Source: CAYJAQ01 sp964368275 (GTDB lineage Bacteria; Bacillota_I; Bacilli_A; ML615J-28; CAG-313). Taken from it: a stretch of 33,772 bases of DNA. A program made the translations under genes and the position numbers. The first letter of the stretch is position 1, and each line of letters starts with the position of its first letter. The DNA lies in contig CAYJAQ010000011.1 of the NCBI GenBank assembly GCA_964368275.1, positions 1-33,772 on the forward strand, given 5' to 3'. Positions 1 through 6,748 of the stretch are shown piece by piece. Below the pieces are notes generated by a model. It ran no database searches. It was not told where the DNA came from and was given only the letters and a program-made list of their open reading frames with translations.

Positions 1-26
1 TTTTTATACATTTTATACATTTTTAT

Positions 27-55
27 TTGACAAATGCATAAAATAGTAATATAAT
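27..55 (+). promoter_or_regulatory. sigma-A promoter of the ABC exporter-lysA operon
   Basis: TTGACA at 27-32 and TATAAT at 50-55 are separated by exactly 17 bases, a full consensus match. The Shine-Dalgarno AGAGGTGG follows at about 61-68, just before the ATG at 73. This is probably the promoter for the next three tightly packed genes. Confidence 0.85.
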
Positions 56-72
56 AATGAAGAGGTGGAAAA

Positions 73-990
73 ATGGAATATATATTAAAAACAGATTCGC
101 TAACAAAAAATTATAAAAGCCAAAAAGCAGTTGATAATGTTAATATGACAATCAAACAAGGTGAATTGTATGGCTTTGTCGGCCCAAATGGTGCTGGTAA
201 AACAACAATTATTCGACTAATTTGTGGATTGATTAACTCAACAAGTGGTACTTATTCATTGTTTGGAACAAATGAAAAAGATGCTAATATCTATGAAGCT
301 CGCAAAAAGGTTGCTGCTGTTGTTGAAAGTCCCTCATTATATTTAAACATGAGTGCGTATGATAATTTAAAAATGCAGTGTTTATTAATGGGAATTAAAG
401 ACGAAAGAATTATTGATGAAATGCTTGAAGTAGTGGGTTTAAGTTATATTAAAGATGAAAAAAAGAAAGTTGGTAATTACTCTTTAGGTATGCGTCAAAG
501 ACTAGGTATTGCTGTTGCTTTAATTACTAAACCACAACTATTGCTTTTAGATGAACCGATGAATGGTTTAGATCCTGAAGGTATTGTAGAAATTAGAGAA
601 TTGCTTTTGAAACTTAATCGTGAACAGGGAATTACTATTTTAATTTCTAGTCACATTTTAAGTGAATTATCAAAGGTGGCTACCTGCTATGGCATTATTA
701 ATCATGGCAGACTAATTAAGGAAATAAGCGCTGAAGAACTAGAGCAAGTATGTCGAAAATGTATTGAAGTGTCTGTTGCCAATGATAATGTGGCGGAGTT
801 AATTAAAAAGACGCGTCTTCATAATTATGAAATAACAAACGATAAAGTTAAAATCTATGATGACATATATATGCAAGAACTACTAGATATTTTTAAAAAT
901 CAAAACATTGAAATAAAGTCAATTAATAATCGTGATGAAAATATTGAAGAATATTATTTGAACTTAGTAGGAGGTGTTCATCATGAGTAG
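73..990 (+). CDS. ABC transporter ATP-binding protein (drug/bacitracin-export type)
   Basis: This is the cytoplasmic ATPase of a two-component ABC-2 type exporter. Walker A GPNGAGKT lies at residues 37-44. The signature stretch YSLGMRQR, Walker B LLLLDEP followed by MNGLDPEG, and the switch histidine in SSHILSEL all follow in the usual order. The roughly 90-residue tail after the nucleotide-binding domain is typical of the BcrA-like group. The 305-residue length is normal. The stop overlaps the start of the permease gene, so the two are translated together and very probably form one transporter. The substrate cannot be read from sequence; bacteriocin, peptide antibiotic or lipid export are the usual roles. 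Confidence 0.93.
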   Translation: MEYILKTDSLTKNYKSQKAVDNVNMTIKQGELYGFVGPNGAGKTTIIRLICGLINSTSGTYSLFGTNEKDANIYEARKKVAAVVESPSLYLNMSAYDNLKMQCLLMGIKDERIIDEMLEVVGLSYIKDEKKKVGNYSLGMRQRLGIAVALITKPQLLLLDEPMNGLDPEGIVEIRELLLKLNREQGITILISSHILSELSKVATCYGIINHGRLIKEISAEELEQVCRKCIEVSVANDNVAELIKKTRLHNYEITNDKVKIYDDIYMQELLDIFKNQNIEIKSINNRDENIEEYYLNLVGGVHHE

Positions 991-1786
991 ACTATTAAGA
1001 GCAAATTTATATCGCTTATTTAAAGATAAAATGATATATATAATTGTTGCCATCGTTTTTGGCTTTGCACTGCTTTCGGCCGCATTAATGGAGTTTGTTG
1101 CGAGTGTTGCTGGGAGTGACGCTGCTGAACTTGGTATTGCCATTGGCAGTAATGCTCGGTCATTATTCTTAAATGGTTTATCAATATCCAATAATGTTGG
1201 GATTGCTTTCCCAATCTTCATTGCTATTTATTTATGCAAAGACTATCAATATGGTACAATTCGTAATCAGATTATTAGTGGTCACACTAAAACATCAATC
1301 TATGTAGCATCACTAATTACCGCACTCATTTTAGGCGTTGGTATGTTCTTACTAAACGCAGTTGCTAATTTCTTAGTTGGCTTACTCTTTGGTGGATATG
1401 GTGCACCATTCGAAGCAAGTGAAGTAGGTTTTTTATTGTCAACCCTAGGCTTATCAGTTTTAATTACTATGCTGATTACAACGTTTACGCACTTTGTTTC
1501 TCTATCAATAAAAAATCTAGCTTTAACTATCGTAATTACAATTGTTACATTAATGCTATTATCAATGGTAAGTGTAGTAAGTGTTTTTGAAAGTTTTTTA
1601 CCTGGATGGTTAGTTGAAATTTTAACATATGTACCTAGTATGCAGAATATGTCATTGATTAATGGTGCAATGGCAACGGCTGATGCTGGAACACTTACTT
1701 TTAAAGTTATTGTATCAAGCATTGGAATAAGTGCTATTTGCATAGTAACTGGTTTATTAAAATACCGTAAATCGGAAATGAAATAG
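983..1786 (+). CDS. ABC-2 type permease, partner of the upstream ATPase
   Basis: About six hydrophobic segments make this the membrane half of the exporter. The first covers roughly residues 10-35, others are near the middle (around ITALILGVGMFLL and LSVLITMLITTF), and the last precedes a basic tail ending KYRKSEMK. I chose the ATG at 983 because AGGAGG at 969-974 is 8 bases upstream. A GTG at 974 in the same frame would overlap that site. The gene overlaps the ATPase stop by 8 bases and ends 8 bases before lysA. The family is BcrB/ABC-2 like; the substrate is unknown. Confidence 0.88.
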   Translation: MSRLLRANLYRLFKDKMIYIIVAIVFGFALLSAALMEFVASVAGSDAAELGIAIGSNARSLFLNGLSISNNVGIAFPIFIAIYLCKDYQYGTIRNQIISGHTKTSIYVASLITALILGVGMFLLNAVANFLVGLLFGGYGAPFEASEVGFLLSTLGLSVLITMLITTFTHFVSLSIKNLALTIVITIVTLMLLSMVSVVSVFESFLPGWLVEILTYVPSMQNMSLINGAMATADAGTLTFKVIVSSIGISAICIVTGLLKYRKSEMK

Positions 1787-1794
1787 AGGTTATA

Positions 1795-3075
1795 ATGAAA
1801 CTGCCGGTGGGAATAAAAAAGAAATGTAATGAATGGTATCTCCATGAATATCGCTTGACTGACCTTGCTAAAACATATGGTACTCCACTTTATATATATG
1901 ACAAGGAGCAAATTCTAACTAAAATAGCTGCCTTTAATGGTGCATTTATCGGTAGTCAATTTACTAGCCAAATAGTGTATGCATCTAAAGCATTCTTAGT
2001 GCCAAAAATATTAGACGTTGTCAAAACCCATAATTGGATGGTTGACGCAGTTAGCTTAGGAGATTTATACTTGATTAATAAAAGTGGTTTTCCCCTAGAA
2101 CAAGTAATATTTCATGGCAATAATAAGTCACTCAGTGAATTAACGTATGCCATAAAAAACAATGTTGGCGTTATTGTCGTGGATAATTTCCAAGAACTCC
2201 AAGATATTGTTAAACTAGCTAAAGATATGCAAAAGATGGTAAATACAATGTTTAGAGTAAATCCGGGAATTGAAGCTCATACTCATTGCTATATTCAAAC
2301 ATCGCTTGTCTCTTCTAAATTTGGAGAGAGTATCTACGATGATAAAGTAATTGAGTTAGTTATGAAAGAATACTTAAAAAGTGATTTTGTTAAGCTTTTA
2401 GGCTTTCATTCACATATTGGCTCACAAATAACAGATGAGAAAGCTTTCTTAGCTAATATTGATGCTATGGTCAACTTTACAAAAGCGATTGAAACAAAGT
2501 ATCAATACCCCCTTACTGAACTTAATCTAGGAGGTGGCTTTGGGATTTGTTATACCGATGAACCAGTTGATCTTAATCATATATTACGCGCGATGGCTAC
2601 CAAACTTGATGAAATACTTGTTGATAGTAATATTAATAAAGTGTATTTAGAGCCAGGACGTTCGGTCGTTGGTGATGCAGGGGTAACTCTATATCAAATT
2701 GATTACTTAAAACATACATTCGGTGGTAAAAACTATTTATTTGTTGATGGTGGTATGACTGATAATATTAGACCTGCCTTATATCATGCGGAGTATTCAG
2801 CAATCAATTTAAATAAAGATGCAAGTGCTCCTTTGATTAAAACCGATATTGTTGGTAAATGTTGCGAGTCTGGTGATATTATTGTGCGTGATGCCATGAT
2901 GCCTGTACCTACTCGGGGTGATATTATGATGATTTTAGCAACCGGTGCTTATTGTTATTCAATGAGTTCAAATTACAATGGAGCGACAAAAGCTGCTGTA
3001 ATCTTAGTCGGTAATGATGTAGAAGTCATCAGTAGAAGAGAAGAACTAAATGATTTAATGAAGTTATTCAAGTAA
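1795..3075 (+). CDS. lysA: Diaminopimelate decarboxylase
   Basis: This PLP enzyme converts meso-diaminopimelate to L-lysine, the last step of lysine synthesis. The PLP lysine is K65 in YASKAF. Further hallmarks are HSHIGSQ, the glycine loop GGGFGI, EPGRS, CESGD and the C-terminal GAYCYSMSSNYNG motif. At 426 residues it has the standard length for the family. It sits 8 bases behind the exporter genes, apparently in one operon, rather than with other dap genes. Its stop codon lies in the loop of a perfect inverted repeat (3060-3082). Confidence 0.95.
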   Translation: MKLPVGIKKKCNEWYLHEYRLTDLAKTYGTPLYIYDKEQILTKIAAFNGAFIGSQFTSQIVYASKAFLVPKILDVVKTHNWMVDAVSLGDLYLINKSGFPLEQVIFHGNNKSLSELTYAIKNNVGVIVVDNFQELQDIVKLAKDMQKMVNTMFRVNPGIEAHTHCYIQTSLVSSKFGESIYDDKVIELVMKEYLKSDFVKLLGFHSHIGSQITDEKAFLANIDAMVNFTKAIETKYQYPLTELNLGGGFGICYTDEPVDLNHILRAMATKLDEILVDSNINKVYLEPGRSVVGDAGVTLYQIDYLKHTFGGKNYLFVDGGMTDNIRPALYHAEYSAINLNKDASAPLIKTDIVGKCCESGDIIVRDAMMPVPTRGDIMMILATGAYCYSMSSNYNGATKAAVILVGNDVEVISRREELNDLMKLFK

Positions 3076-3082
3076 TAACTTC
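3060..3082 (+). repeat. Perfect inverted repeat across the lysA stop codon
   Basis: GAAGTTATT (3060-3068) and AATAACTTC (3074-3082) form a 9-bp stem with a CAAGT loop containing the start of the TAA stop. The following bases are pyrimidine-rich but have no clean U-run. It could be a weak terminator or an RNA-processing stem between the lysA mRNA and the tRNA that starts 8 bases later. Confidence 0.5.
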
Positions 3083-3089
3083 TCATCTT

Positions 3090-3165
3090 GCTGGAATAGC
3101 TCAAGTGGTAGAGCAATTGATCCGTAATCAATAGGTTGTAGGTTCGAGTCCTATTTTCAGCACCA
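3090..3165 (+). tRNA. tRNA-Thr (anticodon CGT), CCA encoded
   Basis: The full cloverleaf can be drawn. Acceptor GCTGGAA pairs with TTTCAGC, the D stem is GCTC/GAGC, the anticodon stem ATTGA/TCAAT, and the T stem GTAGG/CCTAT with loop TTCGAGT. The discriminator is A and CCA is encoded at 3163-3165. The anticodon loop is TCCGTAA, giving CGT at 3123-3125, which reads ACG (Thr). The G1-C72, C2-G71 and A73 identities agree with bacterial tRNA-Thr. Position 33 (base 3122) is C where nearly all elongator tRNAs have U. No separate promoter is obvious, so it may be processed from the lysA transcript. Confidence 0.93.
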
Positions 3166-3178
3166 TCTTTGGATTTAG

Positions 3179-3200
3179 CCCGGTGTAATGACCGGGTTTT
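3179..3200 (+). terminator. Rho-independent terminator after tRNA-Thr
   Basis: CCCGGT (3179-3184) and ACCGGG (3191-3196) form a GC-rich 6-bp stem with a 6-base loop, followed by TTTT. Confidence 0.85.
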
Positions 3201-3229
3201 AATAAATACTACAAGCAACTTTTGCTTGC

Positions 3230-3258
3230 GTGACAATCCTAACATAATTTGATATAAT
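3230..3258 (+). promoter_or_regulatory. sigma-A promoter of the XRE regulator gene
   Basis: GTGACA (3230-3235), 17 bases, then TATAAT (3253-3258). A 7-bp inverted repeat, CAAGCAA/TTGCTTG with a 3-base loop (3212-3228), ends just upstream of the -35 element. It could be an operator for the regulator encoded next. Confidence 0.75.
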
Positions 3259-3280
3259 GTTAGTGTCGGGAGGAAACAAC

Positions 3281-3739
3281 ATGTTAGATATTAATGCTAT
3301 TGGTAAAAAAATTCATGACTTAAGGATAAATGCTAATTACAATCAGGATCAAATTGCTGACGCTCTTTATGTTAGTCGTCAAGCAGTTTCTCGCTGGGAA
3401 CTTGGTCAAACACTGCCATCGGTGGATAATTTAATTGAGCTCTGTAAATTATTCCGAATTTCTTTTGAAGAAATACTTTGTCTTGATGAACCAATTTTGA
3501 TTGATCCCGATAACATCTTCCAAGGTCATGACCGAGCATTTATCATTCAAAACATTATAAGTGGTAAAATAGAAGTTGATTTAAGTACTGTTTTTTACCA
3601 GTTTTCCGATATGGAAAGAATGACTATTTTGAAACACATTAAGAATAATCATTTAAAAACAGATATCAACTCACTGTGGTATAGATTGACGCCTACTGAA
3701 ATGAGTTATTTAGGAGGAAAGAAATATAATGAATATTGA
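3281..3739 (+). CDS. XRE-family HTH regulator with C-terminal 28-residue repeats
   Basis: Residues 8-62 form a classic Cro/CI helix-turn-helix (IGKKIHDLR, NQDQIADAL, SRQAVSRWE). The start is the ATG at 3281, with GGGAGG at 3268-3273. An in-frame ATG at 3257 falls inside the -10 box and is rejected. The C-terminal half has two units beginning near residues 105 (VFYQFSDMER) and 133 (LWYRLTPTEM). They are 28 residues apart and resemble the repeats of the next gene. The gene ends with the only TGA stop in the window and overlaps the next gene by 11 bases. A DNA-binding regulator is secure; its target and signal are unknown. Confidence 0.85.
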   Translation: MLDINAIGKKIHDLRINANYNQDQIADALYVSRQAVSRWELGQTLPSVDNLIELCKLFRISFEEILCLDEPILIDPDNIFQGHDRAFIIQNIISGKIEVDLSTVFYQFSDMERMTILKHIKNNHLKTDINSLWYRLTPTEMSYLGGKKYNEY

Positions 3740-4340
3740 TTTGATGCGATTATTACCATTTTTAAAAAAAGATGAGATTAATGAGTTAGTAAGAAAAATT
3801 AGTGAATCAAGTGACTTTGAATATAATGGAATAAATATTAGAAGTATTGCCCCTTTTGTTCGGGATAAAGAAGTGCTTGATGAAGTATTTTTAAAAGCAC
3901 TAAAAACAAATGGTGATACTTTAGGAATTACGCCATTTGTTAGTAGAAGTGTTTGGACAAAGGTTTTAGAATTGGATAAGGAAATCTTGGAAAAGATTAA
4001 GTGGCACGAAATATTACCAATGATGGATAGCGCTACCTTAGGGCGTTTATATAACATGGTTAATAAAGGGGAGATAACGTATTTACAAAAGTCCCTCTTA
4101 TATCCTTTTGTTAGTGATGCCACTTTAGATGAAGATTTTTTAACGGCTATCAAAGGTGGCGAGAACTATCAAACATTATTGCCTTTTGTATCAGGGGAGT
4201 GTTTGCATCAAGTAGCATTGAAGTTTGTGAATAATGAGATTGATATTAACATTGACACATTATATCCCTTCTTTTCTAATGATGATATAAAGATGATTTT
4301 TAATTACGTTATCAACAAACAAAGTAACAATCCAGAATAA
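3729..4340 (+). CDS. Repeat protein of seven ~28-residue units, partner of the XRE regulator
   Basis: No named family was recognised. The 203-residue sequence is built of seven units of the form [small]-P-F/M-[V/L/F]-x-x-x-x-[L/I]-x-x-[hydrophobic]. The conserved proline is at residues 10, 42, 69, 97, 126, 152 and 180, a spacing of 26-32. Each unit predicts as a short helical hairpin, so a solenoid-like fold is likely. There is no signal peptide or membrane segment, so it should be cytoplasmic. The start ATG has TAGGAGG about 10 bases upstream and overlaps the end of the regulator gene. It probably binds a protein or the regulator itself; that role is inferred. Confidence 0.75.
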   Translation: MNIDLMRLLPFLKKDEINELVRKISESSDFEYNGINIRSIAPFVRDKEVLDEVFLKALKTNGDTLGITPFVSRSVWTKVLELDKEILEKIKWHEILPMMDSATLGRLYNMVNKGEITYLQKSLLYPFVSDATLDEDFLTAIKGGENYQTLLPFVSGECLHQVALKFVNNEIDINIDTLYPFFSNDDIKMIFNYVINKQSNNPE

Positions 4341-4346
4341 GAAATA

Positions 4347-4378
4347 AAAGATGTTAATGATTTGTTAGCATCTTTTTC
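4347..4378 (+). terminator. Terminator after the repeat-protein gene
   Basis: AAAGATGTTAA (4347-4357) pairs with TTAGCATCTTT (4365-4375) with one T-G wobble and a 7-base loop, followed by a T-run. Confidence 0.85.
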
Positions 4379-4385
4379 TTTGTGC

Positions 4386-4414
4386 TTGACAAGGGTAATA
4401 AAACAAAGTATAAT
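4386..4414 (+). promoter_or_regulatory. sigma-A promoter of the degV-marR operon
   Basis: TTGACA (4386-4391) and TATAAT (4409-4414) with a 17-base spacer, a perfect consensus. Transcription should start near 4421, inside the palindrome at 4419-4431. Confidence 0.88.
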
Positions 4415-4418
4415 ATGG

Positions 4419-4431
4419 TTAACCCGGTTAA
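4419..4431. promoter_or_regulatory. Candidate operator palindrome TTAACCCGGTTAA
   Basis: TTAACC and GGTTAA are perfect reverse complements around one central C. They cover the predicted transcription start, where a bound repressor would block initiation. The MarR-type protein encoded second in this operon is the obvious candidate ligand (inference). I found no second copy of the 13-mer by eye in the window. Confidence 0.5.
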
Positions 4432-4447
4432 GTAAAAAGGAGATAAT

Positions 4448-5320
4448 ATGAAAATTGGTATAACAGCAGATTGTAGTTCTGGTTTAGAATATGCACCATT
4501 CAAACACAACGTCAAGATTACCCGAACGACAATTAATTTTGAGGATAAATGTTTAATAGATGGTATAGACATCAATGCTGATGAGTTCTATTTATTATTA
4601 GAAGAAAATGATTATGTACCATCAACCGCTGCACCAACAATGGGAGAAATAGTAGCAAAGGTAGAAGAGTGGAGAAAAGAAGGTTGTACTGATGTAATAC
4701 ATTTTCCGATTTCTTATGGTTTAAGTACATATGGTGAAAATCTTAAAAAAATAAGCGATGAGTTATTTGAAGATATTAATGTTCATGTCTTTAATACTCG
4801 TGAGGCTTGCCTTATGGAAGGATATTTAGCGTATTACGCGGAAATCCTTTCAACAAAAGGGTATTCAGTCGAAGCAATATTTACTGAATGTGAAAAGCTT
4901 CGTAATCAAATTACCGCATACTTTGTTGTAGATGATCTACGCTATTTAGTGAAAAATGGTCGTTTGAGTGTAGCTGCTGGCTTGATTGGCAGTTTAGTAA
5001 ATATTAAGCCAATCTTGTGGATTAATGAAGAAGGTAAGATTGTTCCGTTTGAAAAAGTGAGAACGCACAATAAAGCAGTTAAAAGAATAGAAGAGATTAT
5101 TATTGAAGATGGTCAAAAATATGAAGAAGTTATATATATTGTTTTGCATGCTAATCGCCGCGATTTAGCCGAAGCATTTGCTGAAGAATTGCGAAAACAA
5201 GTAACAAATGCTAGACGTATTGAGATTACAACAATTACACCAACAGTAGGCGCCCATATTGGCAGTGGCTTACTTGGGGTAGCTTGCATTGGTGTCGATG
5301 GACTAAAGGAGAAACTATAA
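4448..5320 (+). CDS. DegV family fatty-acid-binding protein
   Basis: DegV proteins (FakB type) bind a fatty acid and present it to the kinase FakA for phospholipid synthesis. Family features seen are the N-terminal strand with IGITADCSSGL, the PSTAAPT motif, the FPISYGLSTYGE segment corresponding to the fatty-acid loop, LRYLVKNGRLS, and IGSLVNIKPIL. At 290 residues the length is normal. Shine-Dalgarno AAGGAG precedes the ATG at 4448. It is followed 21 bases later by a MarR-type regulator, which suggests control by fatty-acid supply, as in FabT systems (inference). Confidence 0.9.
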   Translation: MKIGITADCSSGLEYAPFKHNVKITRTTINFEDKCLIDGIDINADEFYLLLEENDYVPSTAAPTMGEIVAKVEEWRKEGCTDVIHFPISYGLSTYGENLKKISDELFEDINVHVFNTREACLMEGYLAYYAEILSTKGYSVEAIFTECEKLRNQITAYFVVDDLRYLVKNGRLSVAAGLIGSLVNIKPILWINEEGKIVPFEKVRTHNKAVKRIEEIIIEDGQKYEEVIYIVLHANRRDLAEAFAEELRKQVTNARRIEITTITPTVGAHIGSGLLGVACIGVDGLKEKL

Positions 5321-5341
5321 TATAAGTAAAGGAGAAAACCC

Positions 5342-5797
5342 ATGACTGATCGAACAACTAATAAACTAGCCGAAGCAATTATTAACATCAAAAGGGTCTT
5401 GTCAAAGTATCCGGACAAAAGTTCAATATCAGCAGGTGATTATCACATAATCGCAAGAATTAAGAATGATGCCACGATTACAGAATTCCCAGAACCCACG
5501 ATTGCTATTTCTACTTTAGCAAATAATTTAGAAATGTCACTACCAGCCCTTAATAAAGCTGCAAATCGGCTCGTACAAAGAGGCTATATTAAGAAGGTGC
5601 AGTCACAAATTGATTTACGCGTTCATTATATTTGTCTAACAAATGAAGGAATCAAAAAATATAATGATGCTCAAAAAGAAGTATATCAACTACCTAATGA
5701 AATTGTCCAATCACTCGGTAACAAAGAAGCTAATCATTTAGTAAGATTGCTGGATGAAATTAGTAGCTTAATTAATAAAAGAAGTATTGAAAAATAA
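5342..5797 (+). CDS. MarR-family transcriptional regulator
   Basis: The winged helix-turn-helix spans about residues 55-110. It contains STLANNLEMSLPALNKAANRL as the DNA-binding helices, then RGYIKKVQSQIDLRVHYICLT as the wing. The flanking helices at both ends would form the MarR dimer interface. The 151-residue length is typical. The AAAGGAG site is about 7 bases upstream of the ATG. It is co-transcribed with degV and ends in a terminator. Likely autoregulation through the palindrome at 4419-4431 is an inference from position. Confidence 0.87.
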   Translation: MTDRTTNKLAEAIINIKRVLSKYPDKSSISAGDYHIIARIKNDATITEFPEPTIAISTLANNLEMSLPALNKAANRLVQRGYIKKVQSQIDLRVHYICLTNEGIKKYNDAQKEVYQLPNEIVQSLGNKEANHLVRLLDEISSLINKRSIEK

Positions 5798-5798
5798 A

Positions 5799-5818
5799 AG
5801 GAGCCCTCTGGCTCCTAA
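5799..5818 (+). terminator. Hairpin after marR, probable terminator
   Basis: AGGAGCC (5799-5805) and GGCTCCT (5810-5816) with a 4-base loop. The U-tract is weak (AATTCTC). Confidence 0.65.
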
Positions 5819-5858
5819 TTCTCATTGCGATAATATTGTTAAAAATGTGAGGTAAATT

Positions 5859-6629
5859 ATGAACGATATATTATACGAGATGATTTTTAAACGCAAGTCT
5901 TTCCATTTATTTAGTAATACTGGTGATGAAAAAATATCTTCATTGGAATTAGATGACATTCAAAATACTTTTAAAAGATTAGAACCTTTAATTGCTCATA
6001 TTAGAGTTGCAATAAAAATAGTACCAGCTTCTTTTACTACTTGTAAAAGGGGTGAAGAATATTGCATATTACTATATAGTGAAAAAGGTGATAATTATTT
6101 ACAAAACATTGGATATCTAGGGGAACAGTTAGATTTGTATTTAGCATCACGCAATATAGGTGTTTTATGGTTTGGTATTGGTAAAGTTTCCGAAGTAAAA
6201 TATAACGATTTAGATTTTGTAATAATGCTTGCTATCAAAAAGGTTTCATGTGATAAGTTTAGAAAAGACATGTACAAAAGTAAACGAAAAGAAGTAGCAG
6301 ATATTTGGTTAGGAAATGAATATCTAGATATCGCCAATATTGTTAGATTTGCACCTAGTGCTTGTAACACTCAACCCTGGATAGTTGAAAGTACTAAAGA
6401 TGAATTACAAGTTTATCGTTATAAGAAAGCAGGTAAAAGAGGTATAATGCCAACAGCTGCTGTAACGTACTACAATTGTATAGATATCGGCATTTTTCTC
6501 TTGTTCCTAGATATATGCTTAAAACATCACCATATAAAGTACGAACGCTTACTCTTAAATGATAATGGTGATAGAGATAGTGAGAAAACTAAGTTTGCTC
6601 AATATTGGCTAAAAATGGAAAAAGAGTAA
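5859..6629 (+). CDS. Putative nitroreductase-like flavoprotein (TM1586-type)
   Basis: The strongest clue is the segment IVRFAPSACNTQPW near residues 160-175, the central motif of nitroreductase-fold proteins. An N-terminal FKRKSFH resembles the FMN-contacting Arg-x-Ser of the family. The two half-domains joined in one chain, and the 256-residue length, fit the group in which a single polypeptide mimics the usual dimer. Such proteins are predicted to bind FMN and reduce nitro or quinone compounds with NAD(P)H. The substrate is unknown. The Shine-Dalgarno GAGGT lies 7 bases before the ATG. The gene is transcribed alone between two terminators. Confidence 0.72.
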   Translation: MNDILYEMIFKRKSFHLFSNTGDEKISSLELDDIQNTFKRLEPLIAHIRVAIKIVPASFTTCKRGEEYCILLYSEKGDNYLQNIGYLGEQLDLYLASRNIGVLWFGIGKVSEVKYNDLDFVIMLAIKKVSCDKFRKDMYKSKRKEVADIWLGNEYLDIANIVRFAPSACNTQPWIVESTKDELQVYRYKKAGKRGIMPTAAVTYYNCIDIGIFLLFLDICLKHHHIKYERLLLNDNGDRDSEKTKFAQYWLKMEKE

Positions 6630-6650
6630 TAAAAACTAATAAGATGGAAA

Positions 6651-6677
6651 GTGTTTAATAGTAATTAAACATTTTTT
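6651..6677 (+). terminator. Terminator after the nitroreductase-like gene
   Basis: TGTTTAAT (6652-6659) and ATTAAACA (6664-6671) with a 4-base loop, then six Ts. The stem extends outward by A-T pairs. Confidence 0.85.
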
Positions 6678-6707
6678 CTTTTCTAGGCACCATATTTTGA
6701 TAACTTG

Positions 6708-6716
6708 TGATATAAT
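6708..6716 (+). promoter_or_regulatory. Extended -10 promoter of the DUF1846 gene
   Basis: TGaTATAAT at 6708-6716 is a full extended -10 element. No good -35 hexamer lies 17 bases upstream, which such promoters can do without. Confidence 0.6.
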
Positions 6717-6748
6717 ATTTAAAATGATTAGAGAAAGTGGTGATATTA

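Noticed and set aside
1300..1911. Minus-strand 203-residue frame
   Set aside because: It lies opposite the ABC permease and lysA, has no ribosome binding site and no recognisable motif; it is an antisense shadow.
2973..3245. Minus-strand 90-residue frame across the tRNA
   Set aside because: Its peptide (RTRTYNLLITDQLLYHLSYS) is the well-known antisense translation of a tRNA and it also overlaps lysA; not a gene.
3257..3280. Longer N-terminus of the XRE regulator from the ATG at 3257
   Set aside because: That ATG overlaps the -10 box, and a strong Shine-Dalgarno serves the ATG at 3281.
6679..6692. 12-mer TTTCTAGGCACC, repeated near 29976-29988, both just after terminators
   Set aside because: Only two copies, the flanks do not match, and many chance 12-mer pairs are expected in a window of this size.
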